DNA from: Candidatus Krumholzibacteriia bacterium | GTDB taxonomy: Bacteria; Krumholzibacteriota; Krumholzibacteriia; Krumholzibacteriales; Krumholzibacteriaceae | Direction: 5' to 3' | DNA length: 23,600 nucleotides | NCBI GenBank assembly: GCA_026387805.1 | Contig: JAPLKY010000421.1 | Span: 1 to 23,600, forward strand | Part shown: piece after piece, positions 7,877 through 16,700 of the stretch | How positions within the stretch are numbered: position 1 is the first letter of the stretch | Layout: each line of letters opens with the position of its first letter | Made by a program: the position numbers and the translations under genes | The notes under the pieces: generated by a model | What the model saw: only the letters and a program-made list of their open reading frames with translations | The model's database searches: none | Told to the model about the DNA's origin: nothing

Positions 7877-8635
7877 CTAGCCGTATCTTCCCGTGATGTA
7901 GTCTTCCGTGCGCTTGTCGCGCGGCGAGGCGAAGAGCTCTTCCGTGCGGTTGAATTCTATGAGCTCTCCGAGCAGCATGAAGCCGGTGTCGTCTGAGACG
8001 CGCGCGGCTTGCTGCATATTATGAGTGACGATGACGATCGTGTATTCGTGCTTCAGCTCGCGCATCAGCTCCTCGATGCGCGCCGTCGCCTGGGGATCCA
8101 GGGCGGAGCAGGGCTCGTCCATGAGGAGGACGTCGGGCTTCACGGCGAGAAGCCTCGCGATGCAGAGGCGCTGCCGCTGCTCGAGCGACAGCCTGAGCGC
8201 GGGCGAGCGCAGCATATCCCTGAGATCATCCCAGAGGAGCACGCCCCGGAGGCTGCTCTCGACGATCGCGTCGAGCTCGCTTCGGGAAACCTTGGCGCCG
8301 CGGATTCTCACGCCGAATACGATGTTCTCGTATATGGAGAGGGGGAAGGGATTGGGCCTTTGAAACACCATTCCCACCTTCTTGCGCAGAGCGACCAGAT
8401 CGGTGTCGGGGGCGAGGATGTCGAGCCCGTCGATGAGCGCTTCCCCTCCGGTGCGGACGCCTTCTATCAGGTCGTTCATTCGATTGAAGACGCGCAGCAG
8501 CGTTGACTTGCCGCATCCCGACGGGCCGATGATCGCGGTGATCCGGTTCACCTGAAAGGCCGCGTTCACGTCCTTGAGAGCGTGAAAGCCGCCGTACCAG
8601 AGATTGAGGTCTTTTGTAACGATCTTGTCCGTCAT
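7877..8635 (-). CDS. pstB: Phosphate ABC transporter ATPase PstB, first copy, degenerate signature motif
   Basis: A 252-residue PstB-type ATPase. Walker A is GPSGCGKST (37-45), the Q-loop Gln92 lies in VFQRPNPFP, Walker B with catalytic Glu174 is VLLMDEP, and the switch His205 is in VTHNMQQAARVSD. These are all as expected for PstB, which powers phosphate import. The signature motif is abnormal: residues 149-153 read LSLEQ where PstB has LSGGQ, and the next residue is Arg instead of Gln. The flanking RLCIAR is intact, so this is a substitution rather than a frameshift. Its start overlaps the stop of the second pstB by four bases (ATGA), indicating coupled translation and probably fixed stoichiometry. 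The neighbour carries a normal signature but lacks other residues, so the two probably work as a heterodimer. Confidence 0.93.
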   Translation of the reverse strand: MTDKIVTKDLNLWYGGFHALKDVNAAFQVNRITAIIGPSGCGKSTLLRVFNRMNDLIEGVRTGGEALIDGLDILAPDTDLVALRKKVGMVFQRPNPFPLSIYENIVFGVRIRGAKVSRSELDAIVESSLRGVLLWDDLRDMLRSPALRLSLEQRQRLCIARLLAVKPDVLLMDEPCSALDPQATARIEELMRELKHEYTIVIVTHNMQQAARVSDDTGFMLLGELIEFNRTEELFASPRDKRTEDYITGRYG

Positions 8636-9378
8636 CCGAACCTTCCCCGGATGTAGTCGTCGGTGCGGCCGTCCCTCGGCGCGGTGAAGATCTTGTCGGT
8701 CTTGTCGATTTCGATCATCTCACCGCTCAGGAAGAACGCCGTCCTGTCTCCGACCCGCGCCGCCTGCTTCACGTTGTTCGTTACGAGGATCAGGGTGTAT
8801 TGCTGCTTGAGCTTGACCATGGCGTCTTCGACCTTCGCGGTCGAGATGGGATCGAGCCCCGAGCAGGGCTCGTCGAAGAGAATCACTTCGGGCTCGACGG
8901 CCAGGGTCCGGGCGATGCACAGGCGCTGCTGCTGGCCTCCGGATAGCTTGAACGCCGACTCCTGCAGACGGTCCTTGACCTCTTCCCACAGGTAGGCGCG
9001 CCGCAGCGCCTCCTCGACCCGTTCCGCGAGCTTGCCTCTGCCGTGAAGGCCGTGCATCCGCGGCCCATACGCCACGTTGTCGAATATCGAGAGTGGGAGC
9101 GGGAGCGGCAGCGCGAACACGGTGCCCACTTTTCTGCGCAGGATCTCGACGTTCATCTTCCGGATATTGTCGCCTTCGAACTCCACCGTTCCGCTCATTT
9201 TGAAATTCGGCTGCAGATCGTTCATGCGGTTCAGCATACGAAGAAATGTCGTTTTACCGCTGTTCGACGGCCCGATCACGGTCAGGATCTCGTGAGCGAG
9301 AACCTCCATGCTCACGCCCCGCACCGCGTGAACGGAACCGAACCGGATGTCGAGGTCGTCGATCTTGAATATCACCAT
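8632..9378 (-). CDS. pstB: Phosphate ABC transporter ATPase PstB, second copy, lacking Q-loop Gln and switch His
   Basis: A 248-residue PstB-like ATPase beginning MVIFKIDDLDIRFGSVHAV. The ATG at 9378 overlaps the pstA stop by seven bases; the same frame stays open further upstream to 10095, but that part lies over pstA and is not real. Walker A is GPSNSGKTT (36-44), with Asn39 in place of the usual Gly. The signature LSGGQQQRLCIAR (145 onward) is perfect and Walker B keeps Glu170 (VILFDEP). Two catalytic positions are changed: the Q-loop reads VGTVFALPLPLPLS, with Ala89 where Gln is expected, and the H-loop reads VTNNVKQAARV, with Asn201 instead of His. A homodimer should hydrolyse ATP poorly. 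Paired with the other PstB it would donate the good signature motif to one complete ATP site. Confidence 0.9.
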   Translation of the reverse strand: MVIFKIDDLDIRFGSVHAVRGVSMEVLAHEILTVIGPSNSGKTTFLRMLNRMNDLQPNFKMSGTVEFEGDNIRKMNVEILRRKVGTVFALPLPLPLSIFDNVAYGPRMHGLHGRGKLAERVEEALRRAYLWEEVKDRLQESAFKLSGGQQQRLCIARTLAVEPEVILFDEPCSGLDPISTAKVEDAMVKLKQQYTLILVTNNVKQAARVGDRTAFFLSGEMIEIDKTDKIFTAPRDGRTDDYIRGRFG

Positions 9379-10223
9379 TTCTTTTTCATCCTGAACTTGT
9401 ATCGAATGATGATGGCGATGAGGTTCATGAACAGCACGAGAGCGAGCAACACGAACGCGGTGCCGTACCGTATCTTTTCGTCGACGTTCGGCACCTGCGT
9501 CGATATGACGTAGAGATGGTACGGCAGCGCCATTACCTGATCGAAAATCGAACCGGGAAGGAGCGGCAGGTAGAACGCGGCGACCGTGAAGAGGATCGGC
9601 GCCGTTTCGCCGGCGGCCCTCCCGAGGCCCAGGATCGTCCCCGTCAGGATGCCCGGGATTGCGTTCGGAAGCACGATGTGCCGTATCGTCTGCCATTTGC
9701 TCGCGCCGAGGGACAGGCTCACCTCGCGGAAGGACTGCGGAACGCTCTCGAGCGCCTCGCGCGACGCCGTTATGATCAGCGGCAGGATCATGATGCCGAG
9801 CGTGAGGGAACCCGAAAGGATCGAGGCGCCGAACTTGAAGAAAACGACGAAAAGGGCCAATCCGAAAAGCCCGTACACGACCGAAGGCACGCCCGCGAGG
9901 TTCACAATGGCGAGCTTGATGAGCCGCGTCAGCAGATTGTCCTTGGCGTACTCGCTCAGATAGATGGCGGCGAGAAGCCCGATCGGCAGGGCGAAAACGA
10001 TCGCGCCCGCCACGAGGTACAGCGTTCCGACGATCGCCGGAAATATGCCGCCCGCGCGCATCCCCTGGCGCGGAACATCCGAAAGAAACTGCCACGTGAT
10101 GGCCGGAAGCCCCTTTTGGACGATGACCACGACGACGAATCCGACGAGAAGCAGAATCAGGGCGTTCGCCATGAACAGAAGGAAGAATGCGATTCGTTGC
10201 GTCCGATACGGATTCATCGTCAT
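9372..10223 (-). CDS. pstA: Phosphate ABC transporter permease PstA
   Basis: A 283-residue inner-membrane permease with about six membrane spans. The EAA-type loop (REVSLSLGASKWQTIRHIVL) that contacts the ATPase is clear, followed by the PstA-typical LGLGRAAGETAPILF. A NLAGVPSVVYGLFGL segment also matches the family. The start ATG at 10223 overlaps the pstC stop as ATGA; a second in-frame ATG at 10217 has better spacing from the AGAGG ribosome site, so the true start may be six bases later. With PstC it forms the phosphate channel. The stop overlaps the next gene's start. Nothing in its ATPase contact loop looks unusual despite the odd ATPases. Confidence 0.96.
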   Translation of the reverse strand: MTMNPYRTQRIAFFLLFMANALILLLVGFVVVVIVQKGLPAITWQFLSDVPRQGMRAGGIFPAIVGTLYLVAGAIVFALPIGLLAAIYLSEYAKDNLLTRLIKLAIVNLAGVPSVVYGLFGLALFVVFFKFGASILSGSLTLGIMILPLIITASREALESVPQSFREVSLSLGASKWQTIRHIVLPNAIPGILTGTILGLGRAAGETAPILFTVAAFYLPLLPGSIFDQVMALPYHLYVISTQVPNVDEKIRYGTAFVLLALVLFMNLIAIIIRYKFRMKKKW

Positions 10224-11083
10224 TGCCTCTTGTGCAGGAACAGGTCGGCCGTCACGTTGATCGCGAAGCTGATCACGAACAGCACGATGCCGATCGCGAA
10301 GAGCGCGAAATAGTGTTCGCTCCCGATCACCGCTTCTCCCATTTCGGCCGCGATCGTCGCCGTCAGCGTTCGCACCGGTACGAAGAGGCTGTGGGGGATG
10401 ACCGCGGCGTTCCCCGTGATCATCATGACGGCCATGGTTTCGCCGATCACCCTGCCGATCCCGAGCATGATCGCGGCGAGTATGCCGCTCGAGGCCGCGC
10501 GCAGCATCACGCGCCATATCGCCTGCCAGTGCGTCGCGCCCATCGCGAGCGCCCCTTCCTTGTACGTCTTCGGGATCGAGTACAGCGCGTCCTCCGCGAT
10601 CGAAACGATCGTGGGCATCGCCATGAACGCGAGCATGATCGATCCGGATAGCGCGGTGAGTCCCGTCGGCAGATGGAACACCGTCTTCACGAAGGGCACG
10701 AGCGTGACCATTCCGATGAAACCGAGGACCACGCTCGGTATGGCGGCGAGCAGCTCTATTCCGGCCTTGAGGATCTCCTTGAGCCGTTTCGGGGCTATCT
10801 CGGCGATGTAGATCGCGCAGCCGACGCCGATTGGAATCGAGATGAGGGCGGCTCCGAAGGTCACGACGAGCGAGCCGAGTATCAGGGGGAGAATTCCCAG
10901 CTGGGGTGGCTCCGAGATGGGGTACCAGCTCTTGCCGGCGAGGAACGCCGAGGGGCTAATCGTCTTGAATACGGCGAGTCCCTCTCTCAGGAGAAACAGG
11001 AAGATCAGAACGACGAAGAATATCGAGGCGAGCCCGCAGAGGAGCACGAGCTTCTCGATTATGAATTCCCGCAGTTTGCGCAT
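10220..11083 (-). CDS. pstC: Phosphate ABC transporter permease PstC
   Basis: A 287-residue protein with an N-terminal membrane anchor (about residues 12-33) followed by the binding-protein-dependent permease domain. Family features are ELLAAIPSVVLGFIGM (about 110-125), the ATPase-contact loop KEGALAMGATHWQAIWRVML, and GIGRVIGETMAVMM. It forms the transmembrane phosphate path together with PstA. The ATG at 11083 lies five bases after the pstS stop. No strong Shine-Dalgarno is visible there, so translation probably depends on coupling to pstS. Length and sequence are ordinary for PstC. Confidence 0.96.
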   Translation of the reverse strand: MRKLREFIIEKLVLLCGLASIFFVVLIFLFLLREGLAVFKTISPSAFLAGKSWYPISEPPQLGILPLILGSLVVTFGAALISIPIGVGCAIYIAEIAPKRLKEILKAGIELLAAIPSVVLGFIGMVTLVPFVKTVFHLPTGLTALSGSIMLAFMAMPTIVSIAEDALYSIPKTYKEGALAMGATHWQAIWRVMLRAASSGILAAIMLGIGRVIGETMAVMMITGNAAVIPHSLFVPVRTLTATIAAEMGEAVIGSEHYFALFAIGIVLFVISFAINVTADLFLHKRQ

Positions 11084-11088
11084 GGACG

Positions 11089-11937
11089 CTATTTGTTCAC
11101 CGGCACGAAATCGGTGGCCCGGACGATTTCCTGACCTTCGGCTGAGAGCGCGAAATCTATGAATTTCTTGATCAAGCCCTGGGGCTGACCGTTGGTGTAC
11201 AGGAGGAGGGGGCGCGAGATGGGATACGAGCCGTTGATGATGTTCTCTATCGTGGGCGCCACATAGGGGGATTCCGCGTCCTTGGCGATCGACACCGGCT
11301 TGTGCTTATCGGATATATAGCCCATGCCGTAGTAGCCGATGGCGGAGGAATTTCCCGCGACCTCGTCGGCGATCGCCTGCGAGGAGGAGAGCATCAGCGC
11401 GCCCGGCGAGAATTCCTCCTTGCTGTTCTTGTCCATCTTTCGCAGCACGTGCTCCTTGAAGTAGACGTGCGTGCCGGAGTTTACCTCGCGGGAGAGCACG
11501 ACGATCCGTTCGTCCCTGCCGCCGACTTCCTTCCAGTTCTTTGTCTTGCCCGAGAAGATACCCGCCAGCTGGTCCATGGTGAGCTTGTCGACGGGATTCT
11601 CCGGATTCACCACGACGGCGAGACCGTCCAGCGCCACCTTGATCTCGAACGGATAGACGCCCCTCTTGTTCGCCAGGGCGATTTCCTTCTCCTTGATGTT
11701 CCTCGAGCTCATCGCGCAATCGCAGGTGCTGCTGATGAGGCTCGACAGTCCGGTGCCGGAGCCCCCGCCCGTGACCGCGATGAAATTGCCGGGATTCCTC
11801 TCCATGTATTTCTCGGCCCAGGCCTGTCCGAGATTGACCATCGTATCCGAGCCCTTGATCTGTATGGAATTCTTGTGCGATCTTCCGCAGGCCGCGAAGA
11901 CGAACAGCATCAGGAAAAGAAGCGCTCTTCTAGACAT
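11089..11937 (-). CDS. pstS: Phosphate-binding lipoprotein PstS
   Basis: The 282-residue protein has a lipoprotein signal (MSRRALLFLMLFVFAACG) with probable lipidated Cys17 after FAA, so it should be anchored on the periplasmic face of a membrane. The mature part opens IQIKGSDTMVNL, and TGGGSGTGLSSLI and SREVNSGTHVYFKEHVL match the phosphate-contacting loops of PstS. It captures phosphate and delivers it to PstCA. It is first in the operon and has AAAGGA upstream of the ATG at 11937. Its upstream 158 bases hold a possible promoter and a pair of near-identical direct repeats. Confidence 0.96.
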   Translation of the reverse strand: MSRRALLFLMLFVFAACGRSHKNSIQIKGSDTMVNLGQAWAEKYMERNPGNFIAVTGGGSGTGLSSLISSTCDCAMSSRNIKEKEIALANKRGVYPFEIKVALDGLAVVVNPENPVDKLTMDQLAGIFSGKTKNWKEVGGRDERIVVLSREVNSGTHVYFKEHVLRKMDKNSKEEFSPGALMLSSSQAIADEVAGNSSAIGYYGMGYISDKHKPVSIAKDAESPYVAPTIENIINGSYPISRPLLLYTNGQPQGLIKKFIDFALSAEGQEIVRATDFVPVNK

Positions 11938-12024
11938 CGCATCCTTTCCTGTTTCTTCGAGACATCGAGTTATTCCCGCGCTGAAGACCGATTGCGCCGG
12001 TAGCGCCCGTTTCGTAGTCCTCCT

Positions 12025-12053
12025 AACCTATCCTATTTTCGGCCGGGACGCAA
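12025..12053 (-). promoter_or_regulatory. Possible pst operon promoter
   Basis: On the minus strand TTGCGT (12048-12053), a 17-base spacer and TAGGTT (12025-12030) form a weak sigma-70-like promoter about 90 bases before pstS. The poor -10 would suit an activator-dependent promoter, and a pair of 13-base direct repeats ends four bases upstream of the -35. Inferred by eye only. Confidence 0.3.
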
Positions 12054-12057
12054 GACG

Positions 12058-12084
12058 GCTTTTCTCGAAGTGCTCTTCTCGAAG
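12058..12084 (-). repeat. Two 13-base direct repeats upstream of pstS, candidate operator
   Basis: Read on the plus strand, GCTTTTCTCGAAG (12058-12070) and GCTCTTCTCGAAG (12072-12084) differ at one position and repeat with a 14-base period. They lie between the fbp stop and the possible pst promoter. A tandem site next to a weak -35 is where a PhoB-like activator would bind. The sequence does not match the enterobacterial Pho box. Confidence 0.45.
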
Positions 12085-12095
12085 CGCTACGCCTC

Positions 12096-13091
12096 TTATC
12101 TCTTCTCGCGCAACCGCTTCCGCATGCTTTCGACCAGCGGACGCGAGCCGACGTAGAGGGCGGTCCGGTGGTGGGGTGATTCGGGCTTGATGTCCAGGAT
12201 GTCGTTTCCCGCCTCGTCAATCGCCGCGCCCCCAGCCTCCCGCGCGATGAAGGCGGCGACGTTCGCCTCGTAGAGAAGACGCAGCTTCCCCTTGGGACGG
12301 TTCTTGTCCGGTTTCGGATGATTGACGATCGCCGGATACAGGAACATCCCGCCGTTGGAAAGGAGACGATGGAAATCTCCCGCGAGCGCGCCCATATAGC
12401 GGAACGCGTATTTCGGCTCATGCTCCTCGATCCAGCTCTGGACGTTCGCCGAAAAGGTCCTGCGGTTGGAGGCGTTGAAGGAAAGCTCCCACTCCCTCGG
12501 ATCTTCGGGCAGTATCAGGCGTTGGGAGCTCTCGGGCTTGACGTACGTCATCGTCTCGTCGAGGTGGAAGCGGAAGACGCCGGTGTCGGCGAGGGCGAGG
12601 GTGAAAACGCCGTTCGGGATGAGGAAGATACCGGCCGCGCGGAGCTCCGCCCCGCTTCGCAGGTGGCCGTCCTCGGGTCCTTCCAGGTTCCTCTTCGCCA
12701 CCGCGAACATGAAACCGACGGGCAGGTTGTGCTTGATGTTGCTCGAGCCGTCGAGCGGATCGTAATAGACGAAGTAGCGGCCGCCATCCTCGTTGAGACG
12801 GACCGGCTCGGGCTCCTCCTCCGTGATGGCATAGATCACCTGGTTCGAGCGTCGAAGATAGTGCAGCACGATCGAATCGGCGATGTCGTCCATTTTCATC
12901 ACGTTCTCGTCCTGGCAATTCACCACTCCCGCTTCGCCCATCACGTTCTTGAGCGAGCCGGTCTGATAGAAGTACTGGATGTATTTGGCGGCCGTCTGAA
13001 CCGCCTCGAGGAGCACGAGGAAGTTGTAGCTTCGCTTATGGCGCTCCTGGTGGTGGAGCATGAAATCCATGAAGCTCTGTTCCAGTTTCAT
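12096..13091 (-). CDS. fbp: Class I fructose-1,6-bisphosphatase
   Basis: The 331-residue enzyme hydrolyses fructose-1,6-bisphosphate to fructose-6-phosphate in gluconeogenesis, in the cytosol. The family motif DPLDGSSN lies at about residues 111-118 and the acidic metal-binding run EEEPE at about 92-96. The substrate-binding region includes FRYMGALAGDFHRLL and NGGMFLYPA. Length is normal for the class. I choose the ATG at 13091, seven bases after GAAGGAT; the longer reading begins five codons earlier at a TTG that would sit over that ribosome site. It follows a small outer-membrane protein gene by 39 bases on the same strand and is followed by the pst operon after 158 bases. The neighbours give no clear functional link. 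Confidence 0.96.
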   Translation of the reverse strand: MKLEQSFMDFMLHHQERHKRSYNFLVLLEAVQTAAKYIQYFYQTGSLKNVMGEAGVVNCQDENVMKMDDIADSIVLHYLRRSNQVIYAITEEEPEPVRLNEDGGRYFVYYDPLDGSSNIKHNLPVGFMFAVAKRNLEGPEDGHLRSGAELRAAGIFLIPNGVFTLALADTGVFRFHLDETMTYVKPESSQRLILPEDPREWELSFNASNRRTFSANVQSWIEEHEPKYAFRYMGALAGDFHRLLSNGGMFLYPAIVNHPKPDKNRPKGKLRLLYEANVAAFIAREAGGAAIDEAGNDILDIKPESPHHRTALYVGSRPLVESMRKRLREKR

Positions 13092-13130
13092 GGTCGAATC
13101 CTTCAAAATCTCCGGGCGGTCTACCTGGAA

Positions 13131-13703
13131 TTACCCGCCGAATTCATAGCCGAACGCAAGGTAGAATATGGGACCGAACGTGACGTCGGCGTCACTGTTT
13201 CCGCCCGCCGGCTGTGTGATAAAGCCCACCTCGCCGACCAGGGCATTCTTATTATTGGCGAGCGGTTTTACGATCTCAAAAATGCCGCCGACATCAAGAC
13301 CCTTCACGCCATCGAATGCGTCGCCGCTGATCATCTGGTAGCCTATCGCAAGGCCGGGGCGAAGCTGCATTCCGTTCTGCAATGTAAAACGCCCTTTCAC
13401 GGTCGCTCCCAAAGTGGCGACCGTGGCGCCCGAGTCGGTTCCTCCGCCGGACGCGGAGGTTCCTGCCAGCAGCAGGAATCCGCCGAACGATAATTTCGGG
13501 GCCACCATGGCGTCGATATATGCATTGAGAAGCCAGCCCATGTCCGTATCAACATCCCCCCCTGGAGGGTCAATAGTCACCGTACCGGGAATCAGGGGGC
13601 CACCCTTAAAGGTAAGATTCCACTGCTGCTCCTGAGCATGGCCGACGGAAATCGACAATACAACAAGGACCAAGCACAGCAGACTGATGCGCATAGCCTT
13701 CAT
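13131..13703 (-). CDS. Small outer-membrane beta-barrel protein of unknown function
   Basis: The 190-residue protein has a clear signal peptide (MKAMRISLLCLVLVVLSISVGHA, likely cut after HA). The rest alternates hydrophobic and polar residues with many glycines and ends in LAFGYEFGG, which suggests an eight-stranded OmpW/OmpA-type or generic beta-barrel. No specific family motif is recognised. A strong AGGAGGT ribosome site lies four to five bases before the ATG at 13703. A TTGACG promoter candidate lies at 13736-13764. It may be co-transcribed with fbp. Base composition is slightly less GC-rich than neighbouring genes. Function unknown. Confidence 0.7.
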   Translation of the reverse strand: MKAMRISLLCLVLVVLSISVGHAQEQQWNLTFKGGPLIPGTVTIDPPGGDVDTDMGWLLNAYIDAMVAPKLSFGGFLLLAGTSASGGGTDSGATVATLGATVKGRFTLQNGMQLRPGLAIGYQMISGDAFDGVKGLDVGGIFEIVKPLANNKNALVGEVGFITQPAGGNSDADVTFGPIFYLAFGYEFGG

Positions 13704-13735
13704 GCCAACCTCCTGTTGAAAGGACCACCGGAACG

Positions 13736-13764
13736 AGCCTAAAGGAACTTCGAAATCACGTCAA
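13736..13764 (-). promoter_or_regulatory. Putative promoter for the small outer-membrane protein gene
   Basis: On the minus strand TTGACG (13759-13764) is followed by a 17-base spacer and TAGGCT (13736-13741), about 33 bases before the start codon. The -35 is five of six to consensus; the -10 is weak. Confidence 0.4.
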
Positions 13765-13768
13765 GCAT

Positions 13769-16700
13769 TCACCGGCTCTTGTCCGGGTACGGCGGCGGCG
13801 GCGGCACCGTCGGCGGGTTCGCCTTCAGGAGGCCGAGCACGACTTCGATCGCCTTGTCGAGCTGCTGGTCCACGCCGTCGAACTCCTTCGATGGATCGTT
13901 ATCGACGTAGATGTCAGGTTCCACGCCCTTGCCTTCCATGATCCACTCTTTTCCCCGGACGTCGTATCGCGAAAACTCCGGCTTGTTGAGAAATCCCCCG
14001 TCGAGCAGCGGGAGCGTGCCGCGGATCCCGACGACTCCTCCCCAGGACCGCTTCCCGATGACCGGGCCGATCTTGTACTTCTTGAACCGGTAGGCGACGA
14101 TATCTCCGTCGGAGGCGGAGAACTCGTCGAGAAGCATCACCTTGGGGCCGACGATCGTTCCGTCGGGGTCGGGGCTGTACGCCGTGTTTCGCGCGATATC
14201 GATCATCGCCACCTCCCGCCGGAGGCGTTCGATGATCTGGGGGGACACGTTCCCTCCGCCGTTTCCGCGCACGTCGACGATCAGAGCGTCCTTGCGAATC
14301 TGCGGATAGTAGTACTTCACGAACTGATTCAGCCCGTCCGCCCCCATGTCCGGGATGTGGACGTACCCCACGCGGCCGCCGGTGGCCTTCGTGACCTTCT
14401 CGAGATTTCGCTGGACCCAGTTGTAGTAATACAGATCCCGCTCGTCGGCCGTCGGAACGACCGTGACGTTCCGCGCGCCCGCCTCTTTCGGAGAGGAGTT
14501 GACGGCGAGCGAGACCTGCTTGCCCGCGGTGTTCCACAGGGCTTCGTTGATGTCCTTCATCTCCGCGGTTGATTCTCCGTTGACGGCGATAATATAGTCG
14601 CCCGGCTTCACGTCGACGCCGATCTCCGTGAGAGGGGAGCGCAGATTCTCGTCCCAGTTCTGCCCCCGGAGAATCTCGGCGATCCGGTAGTATTTCGACG
14701 AGGCGTCGCGCGCGAGCTTCGCGCCGAGAAGCCCCTGCTGCACGCGGTCGGCCTTCGGATAATCCCCTCCGCCGACGTAGGCGTGGCCGATGTTCAGCTC
14801 GCCGATCATCTCGCCGATGATATAGGTCAGATCGGCGCGGTGATTCACGTAGGGCAGCAGAGCCCCGTAACGCGCCCGCATGAGCGGCCAGTCGACGCGG
14901 TGAAGCGACGGATCGTAGAAGAAATCGCGCATCTGGCGCCAGCACTCGTTGAAGATCTGATTCCACTCCGCCTTGCGGTCCAGGACCACCTGCATGTCCG
15001 AGAGGTTCAGCTTCTCGCTCAGGTCGATCTTGCCGGTCGGAAGATCGATGACGGAGTAGGATTCCCCCTGCGCGACGAGCATCTTCTTCCCGTCCGTGGA
15101 AATCTCGTACCCGGCGACCTCGCCGAGCTCGGTCTCCTTCTGCTTGTCGAGCTCGTACAGGACGAGCTGTGTTTTCGGGTCCTTTCTGCCGTGTCTCGTG
15201 TAATAGAGCTTATCGCCGACGCAGGCGAGGCCGTCGTAGCCGGAGGGCGTCACCGGGATGACGGCGATGCGATCCTGGATCCCGTCGCCATCGACCGTGA
15301 CCGGTTCGGGCTTCTTCGTCTCTTCCTTTTCCTTCGTGTCTTTTGCGTCCTTCTTCTCCTTTTCCTTGTCCGACGCGGCTTGAACGCCCACCTCGTCGCT
15401 CTTGGGAGCGAACGGCGAGGGCGTGGATTTCGCCAGGGTCACGAGGTAGATGCGCGCCATGTCCACGTAGACGTGATTCCACTCCGTCTGCCCGTACGTC
15501 GGGCTGAAGCTCCGGTCCGAGACGAAGAAGAGGTACTTGCCGTCGGGGCTGAACGCCGGGCCGAAAGACGAGAACCATCCGTCGGTCACCTCGACGGTCT
15601 TCTTCGAATCGAGCGAGTAGAGCTGAATCGTCGTCATGCGCAATTCTTCCGGCATCGCATAGGCGATCCACCGGCTGTCCGGAGACCACGCATAGTCCGT
15701 TATCTCGAAGGCGGTCGCCTGGGCCGCGAGGGTCACGTTCTTCGAGTCGATATCGACGTATTGCAGACGCTGCTTTCTGTCGGACCACAGGAGCTTCTTG
15801 CTGTCGGGCGACCAGAGGGGCCGGTACTTATACGCATCCCCGCCGTTCGTGAGCCGGACCGGTTTGCCGCGTCCGTCCTGCGGCACGAGGTAGAGCTCGT
15901 CCTCGCCCGAAGCGTCCGAGACGCAGGCGATCCACTTTCCGTCGGGGGACCATTTCGAGCCCCTCTCGTGCACGCCGGGGGTCGCGGTCAGGTTCCGGAC
16001 GTTTCCGTGCTTCGCGGGCACGGTGAAGAGGTCGCCTCGCGCGCCGAAGAGAGCGCGGCTGCCGTCGGGCGCGATCTCGAAGTTCGTGATCTCCTTGCTG
16101 ACGTCGCGGAGCCCGCCCCGACCAATCGCGAAGTCCTCCTGAATCGCTACGGCCACGCGCCGGACCGTTTCCGTGGCGAGATCGAGGACGTGGATGTATC
16201 CGCCGTTCTCGAAGACGATCGCGCTGTCCCCGAGGGACGGGAACTTCACGTCGTACTCGCTGAAGTTCGTGAGCTTGCGGGTCTGCTTCGTGCCGATATC
16301 GATCGAATACAGGTTCATCCGTCCCGTTTCCTCGCGGTCGGAAACGAAATAGACGGTGTTGCCGCGAAGCATGGGAATGATGTCCTGCGCGGGATTATTC
16401 GTGAGATTCGTCGTCGTCCGAGAGGCGAAGTCGTAGAGCCAGACGTCGTCCGCCTGGCCGCCGCGGTATCGCTTCCACGTGCGGAATTCGCGGAAGATCC
16501 TGTTATACGCCATCGTTGTGCCGTCAGCCGAGAACGAGCAGAATCCGGCGCGGGGGAGAGGGAGCTGTATGGATGTGCCTCCCTCGCGGGGCACGGCGAA
16601 GAGCATTCCCTTGAAGTCGTTCGCCTCGTGCATCCGCGAGCGGTAAACGATGGTGTCGTTATTCCGCCACGCCATGACGATGTTGTTCGGGCCCATCCGG

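Noticed and set aside
7877..9378. Frameshift or pseudogene as explanation for the PstB motif changes
   Set aside because: Both frames are open at full length and residues either side of each changed motif are canonical (RLCIAR, DEPCS, QAARV), so the changes are in-frame substitutions.
8632..10095. A 487-residue reading of the second pstB, suggesting a fusion with an N-terminal domain
   Set aside because: The N-terminal half overlaps pstA in another frame and is Arg-rich nonsense. The true ATG at 9378 overlaps the pstA stop.
11938..12095. Classical Pho box ahead of pstS
   Set aside because: I looked for CTGTCAT-type repeats with 11-base spacing and found none; only the different 14-base-period repeats are present.
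13092..13106. Longer start for fructose-1,6-bisphosphatase at a TTG
   Set aside because: The TTG lies over the GAAGGAT ribosome site that serves the ATG at 13091.
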